From Actinomycetota bacterium (GTDB lineage Bacteria; Actinomycetota; Actinomycetes; S36-B12; CAIYMF01), in contig CANGPO010000001.1 of assembly GCA_947455705.1 (NCBI GenBank), positions 62,001 through 126,000 on the forward strand: a stretch of DNA of 64,000 bases. Direction: 5' to 3'. Under the pieces are notes generated by a model that was given only the letters and a program-made list of their open reading frames with translations, was not told the DNA's origin and ran no database searches. Both the position numbers and the translations under genes were made by a program. Each line of letters opens with the position of its first letter. The stretch's first letter is position 1. Below, in pieces: positions 16,853 to 25,351 of this stretch.

Positions 16853-18430
16853 TCAGCCGGTCGGGGCATCCGAGCCAAGTGTGATGCGGACGTCCTTGGT
16901 TGACGAACCTTCAGTCACGGTCAGCGTGACCGTGTCACCAGGTGCATGTGCCCGAACCGCGACGATCATTTCCGTGGCGTTTGCCACCGCGTTGCCATCC
17001 ACCTTGGTGATGACCGAACCGGCCTTGATTCCTGCCTTGTCAGCGGGACCACCTGGTGAAATCTCGGTGACCTGCGCACCGGGTCCGGAGTTCATGTCAA
17101 CAGACACCCCGATGATCGGGTGCGTCGCATGTCCCGTCGCGATGATTTCGTCGGCAACTCGTTTAGCTTGATTGACCGGGATCGCAAAGCCTAGGCCGAT
17201 AGATCCCGTCTGACCGCCTGATTGGCCCTGGCCCAGTGACGCAATCGCGGAGTTAACGCCGATGACCTTGCCCTGCGCATCGACGAGCGGTCCGCCTGAA
17301 TTTCCGGGATTGATTGCCGCATCAGTTTGAATCGCGCTGATGTATGACGATTCGCCACTACCACCGGCCGTCACAGGACGATTGAGAGCCGAAACAATTC
17401 CTGACGTAACCGTGCCTTCAAGGCCCAACGGGGATCCGACCGCGATGGCGCTGTCACCCACCACGACTCCGGAGGAGTTGCCAAGGGTCGACGTGGTGAG
17501 TCCGGTGGCGTCCACCTTGACGACAGCTAAGTCGTACGACAAGTCGCGCCCGACGATCGTTGCAGGCTTGGTCGTTCCGTCTTGGAACGTCACCGTCAAC
17601 GTACCCGCGCCATCGGCTGCACCGGCAACGACGTGGTTGTTCGTCAGAATGTAGCCGTCCTGACGAATGACGAAGCCCGAGCCGGTGCCACCACCCTGTG
17701 AGTTACGCTCTTCGATCTGCACAACCGTGGGCAGGACGGCCGCGGCAACCGCGGCAATCGAACCACTGGGTCGAGCAGAGAGATCGGCATTGCTTTGTGG
17801 CAGCACACTGCTGCCGGCGATCGTCGACGACGACTGGCGATGATCTGCTAACGCATAAGCGCCAACACCGCCCAGTGCTCCGGCCAGTAACCCGGACGCC
17901 ACCGCAACGGCGACCAGCTTGCTGGCACGTGGACTCGTCGTGGCTGGCAGGTCGACGTCGGGCTGCCCCATCGTGGTCGACCCATAGCCGTGCGTTCCAT
18001 CGCCAGCACCGCCGTAACCAGCACTGCCGTAACCAGCACTGCCCGAAACACCCGGATATGGCGTCGACGGATATGGCGCTGCGGCATAGGGCGCTGCGGC
18101 ATAGGGCGACGAGCTACCGGTATACGGAGATGAAGCCTGGTGCTCAGGGGATACAAATGGTGGCTCGTAGCTAATTGGTGAGGCCGGCAGCGAACTCACC
18201 GGGGCAGCTGGGCCAACGACCCGGTCCGCCGGGTTGGGTGCTGCGAAGTAGTTTGGTCCGCCCGCATCTACGGCCGTCTCGTGCGCGTTCATCGATGGCG
18301 GCATCAGCGGAGCTGCAATCGGGCTTGCTCCGGGGGGTGCGAAGCTCTCGTCAGTCATGGCCTCTCCTTGTGAGTCGGTTGGCTCCGAACTCACGCTCGG
18401 ATTCCAAGTTCCATCTGGATTCATGGTCAT
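16853..18430 (-). CDS. HtrA/DegP-type membrane serine protease with PDZ domain
   Basis: 525 residues. A long Pro/Ala/Tyr/Gly-rich cytoplasmic region (1-168) is followed by one transmembrane helix (about 171-195) and an S1C protease domain with the triad His266 (TNNHVVAG), Asp300 (YDLAVVKVD) and Ser378 (NPGNSGG). A C-terminal PDZ domain spans about 420-515 (PGGPADKAGIKAGSVI). It is anchored with the protease outside and degrades or refolds damaged exported proteins. It lies downstream of the sigE-rseA-rseB-DUF2993 block on the same strand, the usual place for the SigE-dependent HtrA. GGAG lies seven bases before the start. The low-complexity N-region is encoded by short tandem repeats. Confidence 0.92.
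   Translation of the reverse strand: MTMNPDGTWNPSVSSEPTDSQGEAMTDESFAPPGASPIAAPLMPPSMNAHETAVDAGGPNYFAAPNPADRVVGPAAPVSSLPASPISYEPPFVSPEHQASSPYTGSSSPYAAAPYAAAPYPSTPYPGVSGSAGYGSAGYGGAGDGTHGYGSTTMGQPDVDLPATTSPRASKLVAVAVASGLLAGALGGVGAYALADHRQSSSTIAGSSVLPQSNADLSARPSGSIAAVAAAVLPTVVQIEERNSQGGGTGSGFVIRQDGYILTNNHVVAGAADGAGTLTVTFQDGTTKPATIVGRDLSYDLAVVKVDATGLTTSTLGNSSGVVVGDSAIAVGSPLGLEGTVTSGIVSALNRPVTAGGSGESSYISAIQTDAAINPGNSGGPLVDAQGKVIGVNSAIASLGQGQSGGQTGSIGLGFAIPVNQAKRVADEIIATGHATHPIIGVSVDMNSGPGAQVTEISPGGPADKAGIKAGSVITKVDGNAVANATEMIVAVRAHAPGDTVTLTVTEGSSTKDVRITLGSDAPTG
18013..18104. repeat. Short tandem repeats in the htrA-like N-terminal region
   Basis: Two 15-base units (cgtaaccagcactgc) run head to tail at 18013-18042 and two more 15-base units (ggcgctgcggcatag) at 18075-18104. 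Both keep frame and encode Gly/Tyr/Ser and Ala/Tyr/Pro repeats in the cytoplasmic arm of the protease. Copy number could vary between strains without breaking the gene. Confidence 0.8.
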
Positions 18431-18531
18431 GGTGGGCTCCGATTTCTAACGTACGCTGCATGCTTGCTGTGAAGGTGATGAGAATGATGGCGATGGGGTT
18501 TAACAACCGCTGGAACGCGACTGCCGTTGTC

Positions 18532-19203
18532 TCAGCCCTGATCTAGTGTGACGTTCGAACCACCGGCAGCAATCTGCAACCCCGCTGGGGTCACAGTCAC
18601 CGAGGACAGTTGAAGTCCCAGTGGCAGTGAGCCAAAACCGGCCGTGAGTTCATTCAAGCGGTCTTTGATCGCCGAAGGGATGTTGGCCGGATCAACCGAA
18701 ATGCCAAGGACCGTCACACCGGTTAGATCCAACATGAGTTTGCCATCGCTCACCACCGGCTTAACGGTGCCTGTGATCGGCAAGGCACCCGTGGTTGCAA
18801 TCTTCAAGGCATCCCCCTGCGGCGTTACCTTCCAGGCATCACCAAGCAACTTTTGAATTTGCCCAGTGGTCAGGGTGGCATTGGCAACAACTGCCTTAGC
18901 CGTACGAGGGGTCGACGTACTCACGTCCGTGAGATCAACGTTGACCTGATCAAGCTTCATCCCACCCTGGAGCGGAACATCGTTCATCACCACGTTCACA
19001 TGCGATAACGACCCTTTGGCTAGCTGAGGTGCAACCGGACCATCTTCGATGGTGGTTGAGACCGATCCGATCCCCGGCACAGCATCTGTAACAGCCGCCG
19101 AGATCTTGCTCGCCACCGTTGCCGACGCCACTCGTTCGCCGACAAATGCCACACCGACCAGGGCAATCACCGCGACGACGATTCCCACCACAAGCTTCTT
19201 CAT
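18532..19203 (-). CDS. DUF2993 (LmeA-like) lipid-binding exported protein
   Basis: 223 residues from ATG 19203, which shares an ATGA with the end of rseB. An N-terminal signal/anchor (KLVVGIVVAVIALVGVAFVG) is followed by a DUF2993 domain with alternating beta strands (VNVVMNDVPLQGG, KLMLDLTGVTVLGI, GLQLSSVTVTPAGLQI). DUF2993 includes mycobacterial LmeA, a periplasmic phospholipid-binding protein needed for lipomannan maturation; that role here is inference. The 4-base overlap makes it the fourth cistron of the sigE operon, which suggests an envelope-stress role. Confidence 0.83.
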   Translation of the reverse strand: MKKLVVGIVVAVIALVGVAFVGERVASATVASKISAAVTDAVPGIGSVSTTIEDGPVAPQLAKGSLSHVNVVMNDVPLQGGMKLDQVNVDLTDVSTSTPRTAKAVVANATLTTGQIQKLLGDAWKVTPQGDALKIATTGALPITGTVKPVVSDGKLMLDLTGVTVLGISVDPANIPSAIKDRLNELTAGFGSLPLGLQLSSVTVTPAGLQIAAGGSNVTLDQG

Positions 19204-20336
19204 GCGAGTAGTCCTACAAGACGTTGCCAACCGAGCATTACTCGTCCCATCACTGTTGATTCACCGAGACTCACCGTGGGTGACTCGGCCGACACAATCA
19301 TCTCTAACGTTCGTTGATCATCCACCGAGCCCGACACCATTGCAGTAACGATGTGTCCGCGATCGACCCACACGGCCGTCCACGAGTCATCGGTTGTACC
19401 GGCAGCTCGTACCCAAACCCCCGACGACGCGGCGTCATCCATATGAAAACCCGCCGACCTCAATGATTGCGCATCCTGGTCATTCAACGAGCCAGGGACC
19501 ACGAACAACGACACCGCCGCGATCCCATCCGAGAACACCTGATGAATCGCTGGTGCCCCACCACCAACCGTGGCCGCCTTCGAGACGTGCGTTTCTAAGA
19601 GCGACAGGTTTTCGGGTAGTGCATCCGGGCAACCACAACCAGCCCGCCTCAACCGCTGAAGTTGGTCAGCGTCAATCGCCTGACCCCAGGAATCTGTCTG
19701 GGTTGGCGCCGGAGCAAACGAGCCGCGGACCACCTCCAGTGCGGTGAATTCAAATGACGCGCGTACCGACCCGTTGACAGTGAAGGCGTCTTTACCGATC
19801 AGTAGGCCAGTTTGCGGGTCAATCCAGAAGCGAGCGACCGTTCGCCCTTGGGTATCTAGCGCGTTCACCGCAGCAGTTGGACGGTGTGCGATGACTTTGT
19901 CGCGAGAGGCGTCACGAATGACGCGGTAGTTCGTCGCCAGCAAGCTCAGAGACTTACCTGCCTGAGTGAATGAGTCGGTGGACCCCTCGACCAGGCGCTG
20001 CGTCGATCCTGCGTCGATAACCCAGGTGCCGCGTCCAGCCCTATGCGTAATCGAGACCTGACGCGCGCCGAGAGGAGTCCAACTGGTAACCGTTGCGTTG
20101 AACGACAACCGGGTTGATACGTGTGCAGACTTCGCGAGCAGTCGCACAGCCACATCGTCGTCTGGGGTCATCGCCGCACTGTCGCTCCGATTAATCGATG
20201 ATGCGTAACCGGTCCAACCGGCAAATTGGCTCGGACCAGCAGTTCCTCGATCGACCGTGCCCAAGACGTAGGCCGCGGTAAACAGAACTATGAACAGAGC
20301 CGCGATTGCGCTGAGGGTTCGACCACGTACGTTCAC
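19200..20336 (-). CDS. rseB: MucB/RseB-like sigma-E regulatory protein
   Basis: 378 residues. A single N-terminal hydrophobic segment (LSAIAALFIVLFTAAYVLG) precedes an extracytoplasmic region with the MucB/RseB N-domain fold (YRVIRDASRDKVIAHRP, ARFWIDPQTGLLIGKD) and a C-domain. In proteobacteria RseB binds the anti-sigma factor and senses lipoprotein or lipopolysaccharide signals; here it would guard the anti-sigma factor encoded just upstream. GTG 20336 shares GTGA with the rseA stop. Three cysteines occur in two short clusters (GCGC), which is unusual for this family outside diderms. Confidence 0.85.
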   Translation of the reverse strand: MNVRGRTLSAIAALFIVLFTAAYVLGTVDRGTAGPSQFAGWTGYASSINRSDSAAMTPDDDVAVRLLAKSAHVSTRLSFNATVTSWTPLGARQVSITHRAGRGTWVIDAGSTQRLVEGSTDSFTQAGKSLSLLATNYRVIRDASRDKVIAHRPTAAVNALDTQGRTVARFWIDPQTGLLIGKDAFTVNGSVRASFEFTALEVVRGSFAPAPTQTDSWGQAIDADQLQRLRRAGCGCPDALPENLSLLETHVSKAATVGGGAPAIHQVFSDGIAAVSLFVVPGSLNDQDAQSLRSAGFHMDDAASSGVWVRAAGTTDDSWTAVWVDRGHIVTAMVSGSVDDQRTLEMIVSAESPTVSLGESTVMGRVMLGWQRLVGLLA

Positions 20337-20920
20337 GGCACCAGATGCGATAGATAGTGCGGCGCTGTCTGATACGTGGCATCCACATAGGTAGCCCCTG
20401 CAAACGGCATGCCTTGAGTTGCTTGCCTATGGACTTGCGAAAAGGTGGTGATCATCGGCGCAACCGAGACCTGCTGTGCGTTAGGTACGCTCACCGCAAC
20501 TTGGCTTCCGGAAACACCAACCCACGCTGCAACCGATACCAGCCCAGCCACCGAAATCGCCGTAATGCCAGCCTTTTTCGCGGACTTCGCGCGAAGGGAA
20601 GGCGCGCGCTGTTCGCGGTAGGAATCCAAGCTGACGACTGATGGCGAGTTTTGCACTGGCAGGGCCGCACGCGACACTGACGCTGCTCCCGAGGCAGCCG
20701 GATCTGTCATCGGGATCGACGTCAGCCTCTGCATGAAGTCAGCGGTGGGAGCCACGGTGCGCATAGATCTCAACCGTGCCGAGGCCTCACGTTGTGCAAT
20801 CACAGCAGAACGACATTGACCACATGAAGCGAGATGGGCATGGGCCTGCTCAGTAGCCCATGCGCTCAATCGCCCGTCGACTAAATCGGCAACCTCATGC
20901 CGTAGACATCTGCGGCTCAT
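20333..20920 (-). CDS. rseA: Anti-sigma-E factor with zinc-finger domain
   Basis: 195 residues. The N-terminal ZAS-type zinc finger has the HxxxCxxC core (HLASCGQC context, residues about 28-37), followed by a linker and one transmembrane helix near 127-148 ([20 protein letters not shown]) with a short outer tail. It should hold SigE at the membrane until signalled. ATG 20920 overlaps the sigE stop in an ATGA, fixing a roughly 1:1 output of sigma and anti-sigma. The zinc finger may be redox-sensitive, as in RsrA relatives. Confidence 0.9.
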   Translation of the reverse strand: MSRRCLRHEVADLVDGRLSAWATEQAHAHLASCGQCRSAVIAQREASARLRSMRTVAPTADFMQRLTSIPMTDPAASGAASVSRAALPVQNSPSVVSLDSYREQRAPSLRAKSAKKAGITAISVAGLVSVAAWVGVSGSQVAVSVPNAQQVSVAPMITTFSQVHRQATQGMPFAGATYVDATYQTAPHYLSHLVP

Positions 20921-21510
20921 ACTGTTGCCTCCCGAGCAGGTAGACGGCTTGCTGAAACAGGCACGCGGTGAGCGAGCGATTCACGCAGTTGCGACCGACC
21001 ACGGTGGATACGCGACCGCACCGTTCCCAGCTTCACGTCGAGTAGCTCAGCGATCTCCTCGTACGTCATCCCCTCGATATCGCAAAGGACGACGGCGACA
21101 CGAAAATCAGCGGGAAGCTGATCAAGGGCGGCTTGAATATCTGCCTCATAGGTCTGATCCATGACGACATCGAGTGGGTTTGCCTCACGGCCGGCGAGCC
21201 GATCCCCCGCATCCTGTGGCAGCTCTTGAAACCGGATCTTGGCCTTACGACGTACCGAGTCCAGGAACAGGTTGGTGGTGATGCGGTGCAGCCAGCCCTC
21301 GAACGTTCCCGGCGTGTATTGCGACAGTGAGCGGAAGACGCGAACGAATACCTCTTGCGTCAGATCCTCGGCATCATGCTGATTACCGGTGAGTCGGTAT
21401 GCGAGCCGGTAGACACGAGCACTGTGATCGCGCACGACGTCGTCCCAGGACGGCGCAGCCCACGGTGCCGGGGGCGTCTTGGTGTCTACTTCGTTGTTCT
21501 CGCTCATCAT
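20917..21510 (-). CDS. sigE: ECF RNA polymerase sigma factor SigE
   Basis: 197 residues from ATG 21510 (or 21507, the adjacent ATG). Sigma-70 region 2 is clear ([35 protein letters not shown]), as is region 4 ([36 protein letters not shown]). The start has GAGGTGAAGG just upstream; a longer frame to 21567 is unlikely. It heads an operon with rseA, rseB and DUF2993, with htrA behind, which is the actinobacterial envelope-stress regulon. It diverges from the O-methyltransferase, as sigE does in mycobacteria. Confidence 0.94.
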   Translation of the reverse strand: MMSENNEVDTKTPPAPWAAPSWDDVVRDHSARVYRLAYRLTGNQHDAEDLTQEVFVRVFRSLSQYTPGTFEGWLHRITTNLFLDSVRRKAKIRFQELPQDAGDRLAGREANPLDVVMDQTYEADIQAALDQLPADFRVAVVLCDIEGMTYEEIAELLDVKLGTVRSRIHRGRSQLRESLAHRVPVSASRLPAREATV

Positions 21511-21727
21511 GCCTTCACCTCGTGCGACGTAGTGGCGGGCCACGAGCGGGGACGGAATTGCCCCCACTCACGTCTTTCGAACTTGGAATTCCCTCCACCG
21601 TCGGTCACCAAACGCGCATAGACCTGAAGAAATGCTGAGAACCAGATATGAGCGTCAAAGGGGCAACGAATGGGCTTTGGCGGAGGTTCCCGATACGTAA
21701 CTCACCCGGGCCGGATAACCTGCGTAC

Positions 21728-22387
21728 GTGGATGCCAACGAACGCGCTCAGGCCGCAACTGCCGCCTCATGGGATTTCTCCGAAACGTACATCGCTGAAG
21801 ACACCGTCTTGGCTGACGCCCGGGCCCGGGCCGAGGAGTTGGGCTGCGTCCCGATCCTGCCAGGAGGCGGGGCTGCCCTGCGGTTCTTAGCAGCTGCCAT
21901 CGGCGCAAAGAATGTGGTCGAAGTCGGTACCGGATCTGGTGTATCCGGAGTGTGGCTACTGCGCGGGATGCGCCCAGACGGAGTTCTCACCTCGGTCGAT
22001 ATTGAGGCTGAAAATCAGCGGCATGCCCGGGAAGTCTTTGCCTCGGCTGGCGTTGCCTCCGGACGGGCTCGCCTCATCACCGGACGAGCCCGAGACGTAC
22101 TTCCTCGGCTTGCCGACGGTGCGTACGATCTGATGCATATCGATGGGGCAAAGGATGAGTACCCCGAGTACGTCCAGGAGGCCGCTCGGCTATTGCGTCC
22201 GGGCGGAATCATGGCCATCGACAACACGCTGTGGCACGACAAGGTGGCCGACCCCGCCCAGCGCGATCCTGACACGATCGCTATTCGCACGGTAGTCAAT
22301 GCCATTCGCGAGGATGAGCGTTGGGTTGCCTCGCTACTACCCGTGGGCGACGGGCTATTGGTCGCAGTACGCCAGAGCGACGATTAG
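21728..22387 (+). CDS. SAM-dependent O-methyltransferase
   Basis: 219 residues of the methyltransferase-3 (catechol/caffeoyl-CoA O-methyltransferase-like) family. It has the SAM-binding VVEVGTGSGVSGVWLLR near residues 64-80, LTSVDIEAE, and the metal-site Asp in LMHIDGAKDEYPEY and IDNTLW. The mycobacterial orthologue sits in the same divergent position next to sigE; its physiological substrate is unknown. The GTG start has GATAAC ending eight bases upstream and no Shine-Dalgarno sequence, so it may be leaderless. It converges on the DUF3117 gene. Confidence 0.9.
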   Translation: MDANERAQAATAASWDFSETYIAEDTVLADARARAEELGCVPILPGGGAALRFLAAAIGAKNVVEVGTGSGVSGVWLLRGMRPDGVLTSVDIEAENQRHAREVFASAGVASGRARLITGRARDVLPRLADGAYDLMHIDGAKDEYPEYVQEAARLLRPGGIMAIDNTLWHDKVADPAQRDPDTIAIRTVVNAIREDERWVASLLPVGDGLLVAVRQSDD

Positions 22388-22420
22388 TCGCCAATAGCCG
22401 ATCTCTTCACCACTAACGTC

Positions 22421-22449
22421 AATGGCCCCACCCATCGGGTGAGGCCATT
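22421..22449. terminator. Hairpin terminator between O-methyltransferase and DUF3117 genes
   Basis: An inverted repeat AATGGCC-c-CACCC / GGGTG-a-GGCCATT with a 3-base loop and one mismatch lies 34 bases after the methyltransferase stop and 49 bases beyond the DUF3117 stop. The position between convergent genes suggests it serves both. Confidence 0.7.
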
Positions 22450-22497
22450 GATCGCTATACGACGGATTGTGAAATTCGTGTTGTGTGGAATTCCCCG

Positions 22498-22665
22498 TCA
22501 GACCACAACGTGCCCGAGTTGAACACCCAGCTCGCGTGCCTCGTCAGGAGTGAGTTCGACGACGAGTCGACCGCCCCCTTCGAGTGGAACGCGCATAACA
22601 ATTCCGCGCCCCTCCTTGGTGACCTCGAGCGGGCCATCACCCGTCCGTGGCTTCATGGCGGCCAT
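22498..22665 (-). CDS. DUF3117 small protein
   Basis: 55 residues starting MAAMKPRTGDGPLEV and ending in a short beta-rich domain (GRGIVMRVPLEGGGRLVV, then ELTPDEARELGVQL). This is the highly conserved DUF3117 mini-protein of actinobacteria (about 55 residues, mycobacterial Rv1211 type). Function is unknown. ATG 22665 has AAAAGGGG about eight bases upstream; the frame continues to 22725 but those residues are not conserved in the family. It lies in the classical neighbourhood near sigE and folP2. Confidence 0.9.
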   Translation of the reverse strand: MAAMKPRTGDGPLEVTKEGRGIVMRVPLEGGGRLVVELTPDEARELGVQLGHVVV

Positions 22666-22798
22666 GGAGTACCCCTTTTCATTCGAACTGTCCGACGCTG
22701 GTCGGGCGATTACCTTTGTCCCCATTATCCCCCTTGAAGCCCCATGATCCGAATCGGCGGGCCCGCGACGTCAACGCCGTGGGCGAAATGGGCCCGAT

Positions 22799-23398
22799 CT
22801 AGGCCGAAACTACGGTGCAACCGACGAGGTGGTCGTTGACCAATCCCATCGCCTGCATGGCCGCGTACATCGTCGTCGGCCCGACGAAAACAAAGCCCCT
22901 GCGCTTGAGCGCCTTAGCCAGTGCAAGGGACTCTGCGGTGCTTGCGGGCACGTCGGCGAGCGCACGCCGTTCTGGGCTCCCTGCGGGTGCGTGAGACCAG
23001 AACAGCGTATCGAGGGCTCCGACACCGTCCTGGTACTGAAGATTGAGCAGTGCTCGAGCATTGGTCAGGGTCGCATCGATCTTGGCCCTGTTTCGCACAA
23101 TGCCAGCGTCTGCCATCAGGCGGTCGCGATCTGCGTCACCGAACGCCGCCACGAGCTCGGGATCAAACCTGGCAAAGGCAGCGCGGAAGGAATCCCGCTT
23201 ACGCAAGATCGTGAGCCATGACAGCCCCGATTGGAAGGCTTCCAGCGTCAGCCGCTCGAAGATCTCGGTGTCGCCGTGGACAGGTCGACCCCACTCCTGA
23301 TCGTGATAGGCGATGTAGTCCGGTGTGCTCATCGCCCACGGGCAGCGACCAACGCCGTCAGAGCCATAGGCAAGATCCTTGGACGGGCGCCGACTCAC
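22799..23398 (-). CDS. tag: DNA-3-methyladenine glycosylase I
   Basis: 199 residues of the Tag family, base-excision repair of 3-methyladenine. It shows the zinc-site residues: Cys in GRCPWAMS, His in YHDQEWG, and the C-terminal His/Cys pair in NDHLVGC. The helix-hairpin-helix-like core has FQSGLSWLTILRKRD and FVGPTTMYAAMQA. The start overlaps the stop of the DivIVA-like gene by four bases, so they are co-translated. The length is normal for the family. Confidence 0.94.
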   Translation of the reverse strand: MSRRPSKDLAYGSDGVGRCPWAMSTPDYIAYHDQEWGRPVHGDTEIFERLTLEAFQSGLSWLTILRKRDSFRAAFARFDPELVAAFGDADRDRLMADAGIVRNRAKIDATLTNARALLNLQYQDGVGALDTLFWSHAPAGSPERRALADVPASTAESLALAKALKRRGFVFVGPTTMYAAMQAMGLVNDHLVGCTVVSA

Positions 23399-23748
23399 AC
23401 TGACGGGCCGACATCACCTAGGGAACTGTGATCAGTCGCAGGAGCCATGGTGATCGACGGACCAGCATGCGTGATCTGCGCTTCCAGTTCGGCAATGCGG
23501 GCATCACGCTGCGAGACCTCGGCCGACAGCCGGTCTAGAACGACGTCCACCTCATCCATTCGATAACCCCGTGCCCCAACACTAAAACGGACGGAATCAA
23601 CGTCCTCGTTGGTCAGGACCCGGTCATCGGGAAGTGCCAGTGGGGCGCGGTCAGAACTCGTGTCGGGCAACTCACCCAACTTGCCAACCGCAAGCAGCGC
23701 GATAACCGTGATGACGACTATGGCAGCCAGCATGAAGACAATATTCAC
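23395..23748 (-). CDS. DivIVA-domain membrane protein
   Basis: 117 residues from GTG 23748, which has GGAG eight bases upstream. One N-terminal transmembrane helix (VFMLAAIVVITVIALLAVG) precedes a short DivIVA-like motif (VRFSVGARGYRMDEVDVVLD), a coiled coil (RLSAEVSQRDARIAELEAQI) and a flexible tail. DivIVA relatives mark the cell pole and septum, but this short membrane-anchored form is a separate, uncharacterised actinobacterial family. It is coupled to tag by a 4-base overlap and diverges from folP2. Confidence 0.82.
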   Translation of the reverse strand: MNIVFMLAAIVVITVIALLAVGKLGELPDTSSDRAPLALPDDRVLTNEDVDSVRFSVGARGYRMDEVDVVLDRLSAEVSQRDARIAELEAQITHAGPSITMAPATDHSSLGDVGPSV

Positions 23749-23845
23749 GTCCGCTCCGATCCCTGAACGCCCCTTCGCGAGCGTTGACAACCTGAGCATG
23801 CCACGCTGGTCACGTAGGTGCACGGACCAGGAGGCTCACACGCAC

Positions 23846-24724
23846 ATGTCACGCCCACAGCAACCACTCGTTCTCGGCCGATCCACGTTCAGCGCCACCG
23901 ATCTGGTCATCATGGCGATCGTGAATCGAACTCCCGATTCTTTCTACGACAAAGGCGCAACCTTCAGCGATGTGGCCGCGATGGACGCGGTCGCGCGAGC
24001 GATCGATCAGGGCGCTGGGATCATCGATATTGGTGGAGTGAAAGCCGGGCCCGGAGCCGAGGTTGACGCGAACGAAGAGATCCGTCGCACCGCCTCGCTC
24101 GTCGCGGAGATTCGTGCCCGGTACGACGTGGTCATCAGTGTCGACACGTGGCGGGCTGAAGTGGGCCGGGTGGTTTGCTCGGAGGGAGCAGACCTCCTCA
24201 ATGATGCGTGGGGCGGATTTGATCCTGAGTTAGCCGCGGTAGCAGCGCAATTCAAGGTGGGATTGGTGTGCACTCACACCGGTGGCGCCACTCCGCGTAC
24301 CCGACCCCATCGAGTGACCTACCCCGACGTGATGGCCGACATCCTGGACCGGACGGTTGCCGAGGCCGATCGAGCGCTGGCCCTTGGCGTGCCGCGTGAG
24401 TCGATCATCATTGATCCGGGGCACGATTTCGGAAAGAACACTCGCCATTCACTGGAAGCCACACGTCGGTTATCAGAGATGGTCGATACCGGTTGGCCGG
24501 TATTGGTTTCACTATCGCGTAAGGATTTCGTTGGCGAATCACTGGATATCGCAGACCCCAACGATCGACTGACCGGAACCTTAGCGACGACAGCAGTGTC
24601 GGCATGGCTCGGTGCACGGATCTACCGAGCACACGATGTTGCCAGCACCCGTCAAACCTTGGATATGGTCGCCGCGATTAATGGGACGATGCCACCCAAG
24701 GTCGCCCGACGAGGGCTTGCCTAG
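23846..24724 (+). CDS. folP2: Dihydropteroate synthase paralogue, FolP2 type
   Basis: 292 residues with the pterin-binding TIM barrel (IMAIVNRTPDSFYDKG, DVVISVDTWRAEV, IIDPGHDFGKNT). The second signature reads IDIGGVKAGPGAEV where canonical FolP has GGxSTRPG, so the pABA-site Ser/Thr-Arg-Pro loop is replaced. From memory the same change marks mycobacterial FolP2, which is not regarded as a functional dihydropteroate synthase; the real reaction is open. ATG 23846 is chosen because GGAGG lies 12 bases before it; the frame runs back to 23609, antisense to the DivIVA gene, and is not credible there. Confidence 0.88.
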   Translation: MSRPQQPLVLGRSTFSATDLVIMAIVNRTPDSFYDKGATFSDVAAMDAVARAIDQGAGIIDIGGVKAGPGAEVDANEEIRRTASLVAEIRARYDVVISVDTWRAEVGRVVCSEGADLLNDAWGGFDPELAAVAAQFKVGLVCTHTGGATPRTRPHRVTYPDVMADILDRTVAEADRALALGVPRESIIIDPGHDFGKNTRHSLEATRRLSEMVDTGWPVLVSLSRKDFVGESLDIADPNDRLTGTLATTAVSAWLGARIYRAHDVASTRQTLDMVAAINGTMPPKVARRGLA

Positions 24725-24745
24725 CAGCCGAAACGGGCAGAATGA

Positions 24746-25351
24746 CTAGAGTTCCGCTTCAAGGAATTCTGCGGCCGTGGGTTGCTGCTGCGAACTCATC
24801 GCCTCACCCGCCCACGCTTGTTCGATCGCGATCATTGCCTCGGTGGTCGACGTCGTCCAGATCGGCAACGACTCGACGTTCTCACGCAAAAATCCGCCTC
24901 GCGTGAGGGTGGCGAACAGTTCGCGCAAGCCCGCAAAGTCACTCCATGGATCAAGAATCACAATCGGCTTGTTGTGCATCTGCAACGATCGTGACGCCCA
25001 GATTTCTAAGAGCTCTTCAAGGGTTCCAAGCCCACCTGGCAACGTCAGGAAAGCGTCAGCTCGACGATCCATTTCCCCTTTGCGCTCGCGCATATCGGCC
25101 GTCACAATCAACTCGTCGGCGCCATGATCGGCCACCTCAAGGTCGACAAGTGCCTGCGGAATTACGCCGATGGTATGTGCACCACCGGCCCTAGCTGCCC
25201 GCGCTACAGCACCCATACAACTGATGGCACCGCCGCCACTGACCAGAGACCATCCGCGATGGGCCAGTGCGAAGCCAACCTCGGCGGCAAGCACGCTGTA
25301 GCGCTCATCAATCGCTTGGCTCGACGCGCAAAACACTGCAACTGTTGGCAT
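24746..25351 (-). CDS. LOG-family (TIGR00730) nucleotide phosphoribohydrolase, first of two
   Basis: 201 residues with a Rossmann fold. SGGGAISCMGAVARAA and the signature PGGLGTLEELLE (catalytic Arg/Glu site) identify the LOG family, which releases cytokinin-type bases or hydrolyses nucleoside 5'-monophosphates (phosphoribohydrolase). The start overlaps the stop of the next LOG gene upstream by one base (TAATG), so the pair is coupled. It converges with folP2. The cellular substrate in actinobacteria is not settled. Confidence 0.87.
   Translation of the reverse strand: MPTVAVFCASSQAIDERYSVLAAEVGFALAHRGWSLVSGGGAISCMGAVARAARAGGAHTIGVIPQALVDLEVADHGADELIVTADMRERKGEMDRRADAFLTLPGGLGTLEELLEIWASRSLQMHNKPIVILDPWSDFAGLRELFATLTRGGFLRENVESLPIWTTSTTEAMIAIEQAWAGEAMSSQQQPTAAEFLEAEL

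Noticed and set aside
23609..23845. N-terminal extension of FolP2
   Set aside because: It runs antisense to the DivIVA-like gene and lacks pterin-domain residues; ATG 23846 with GGAGG is the start.
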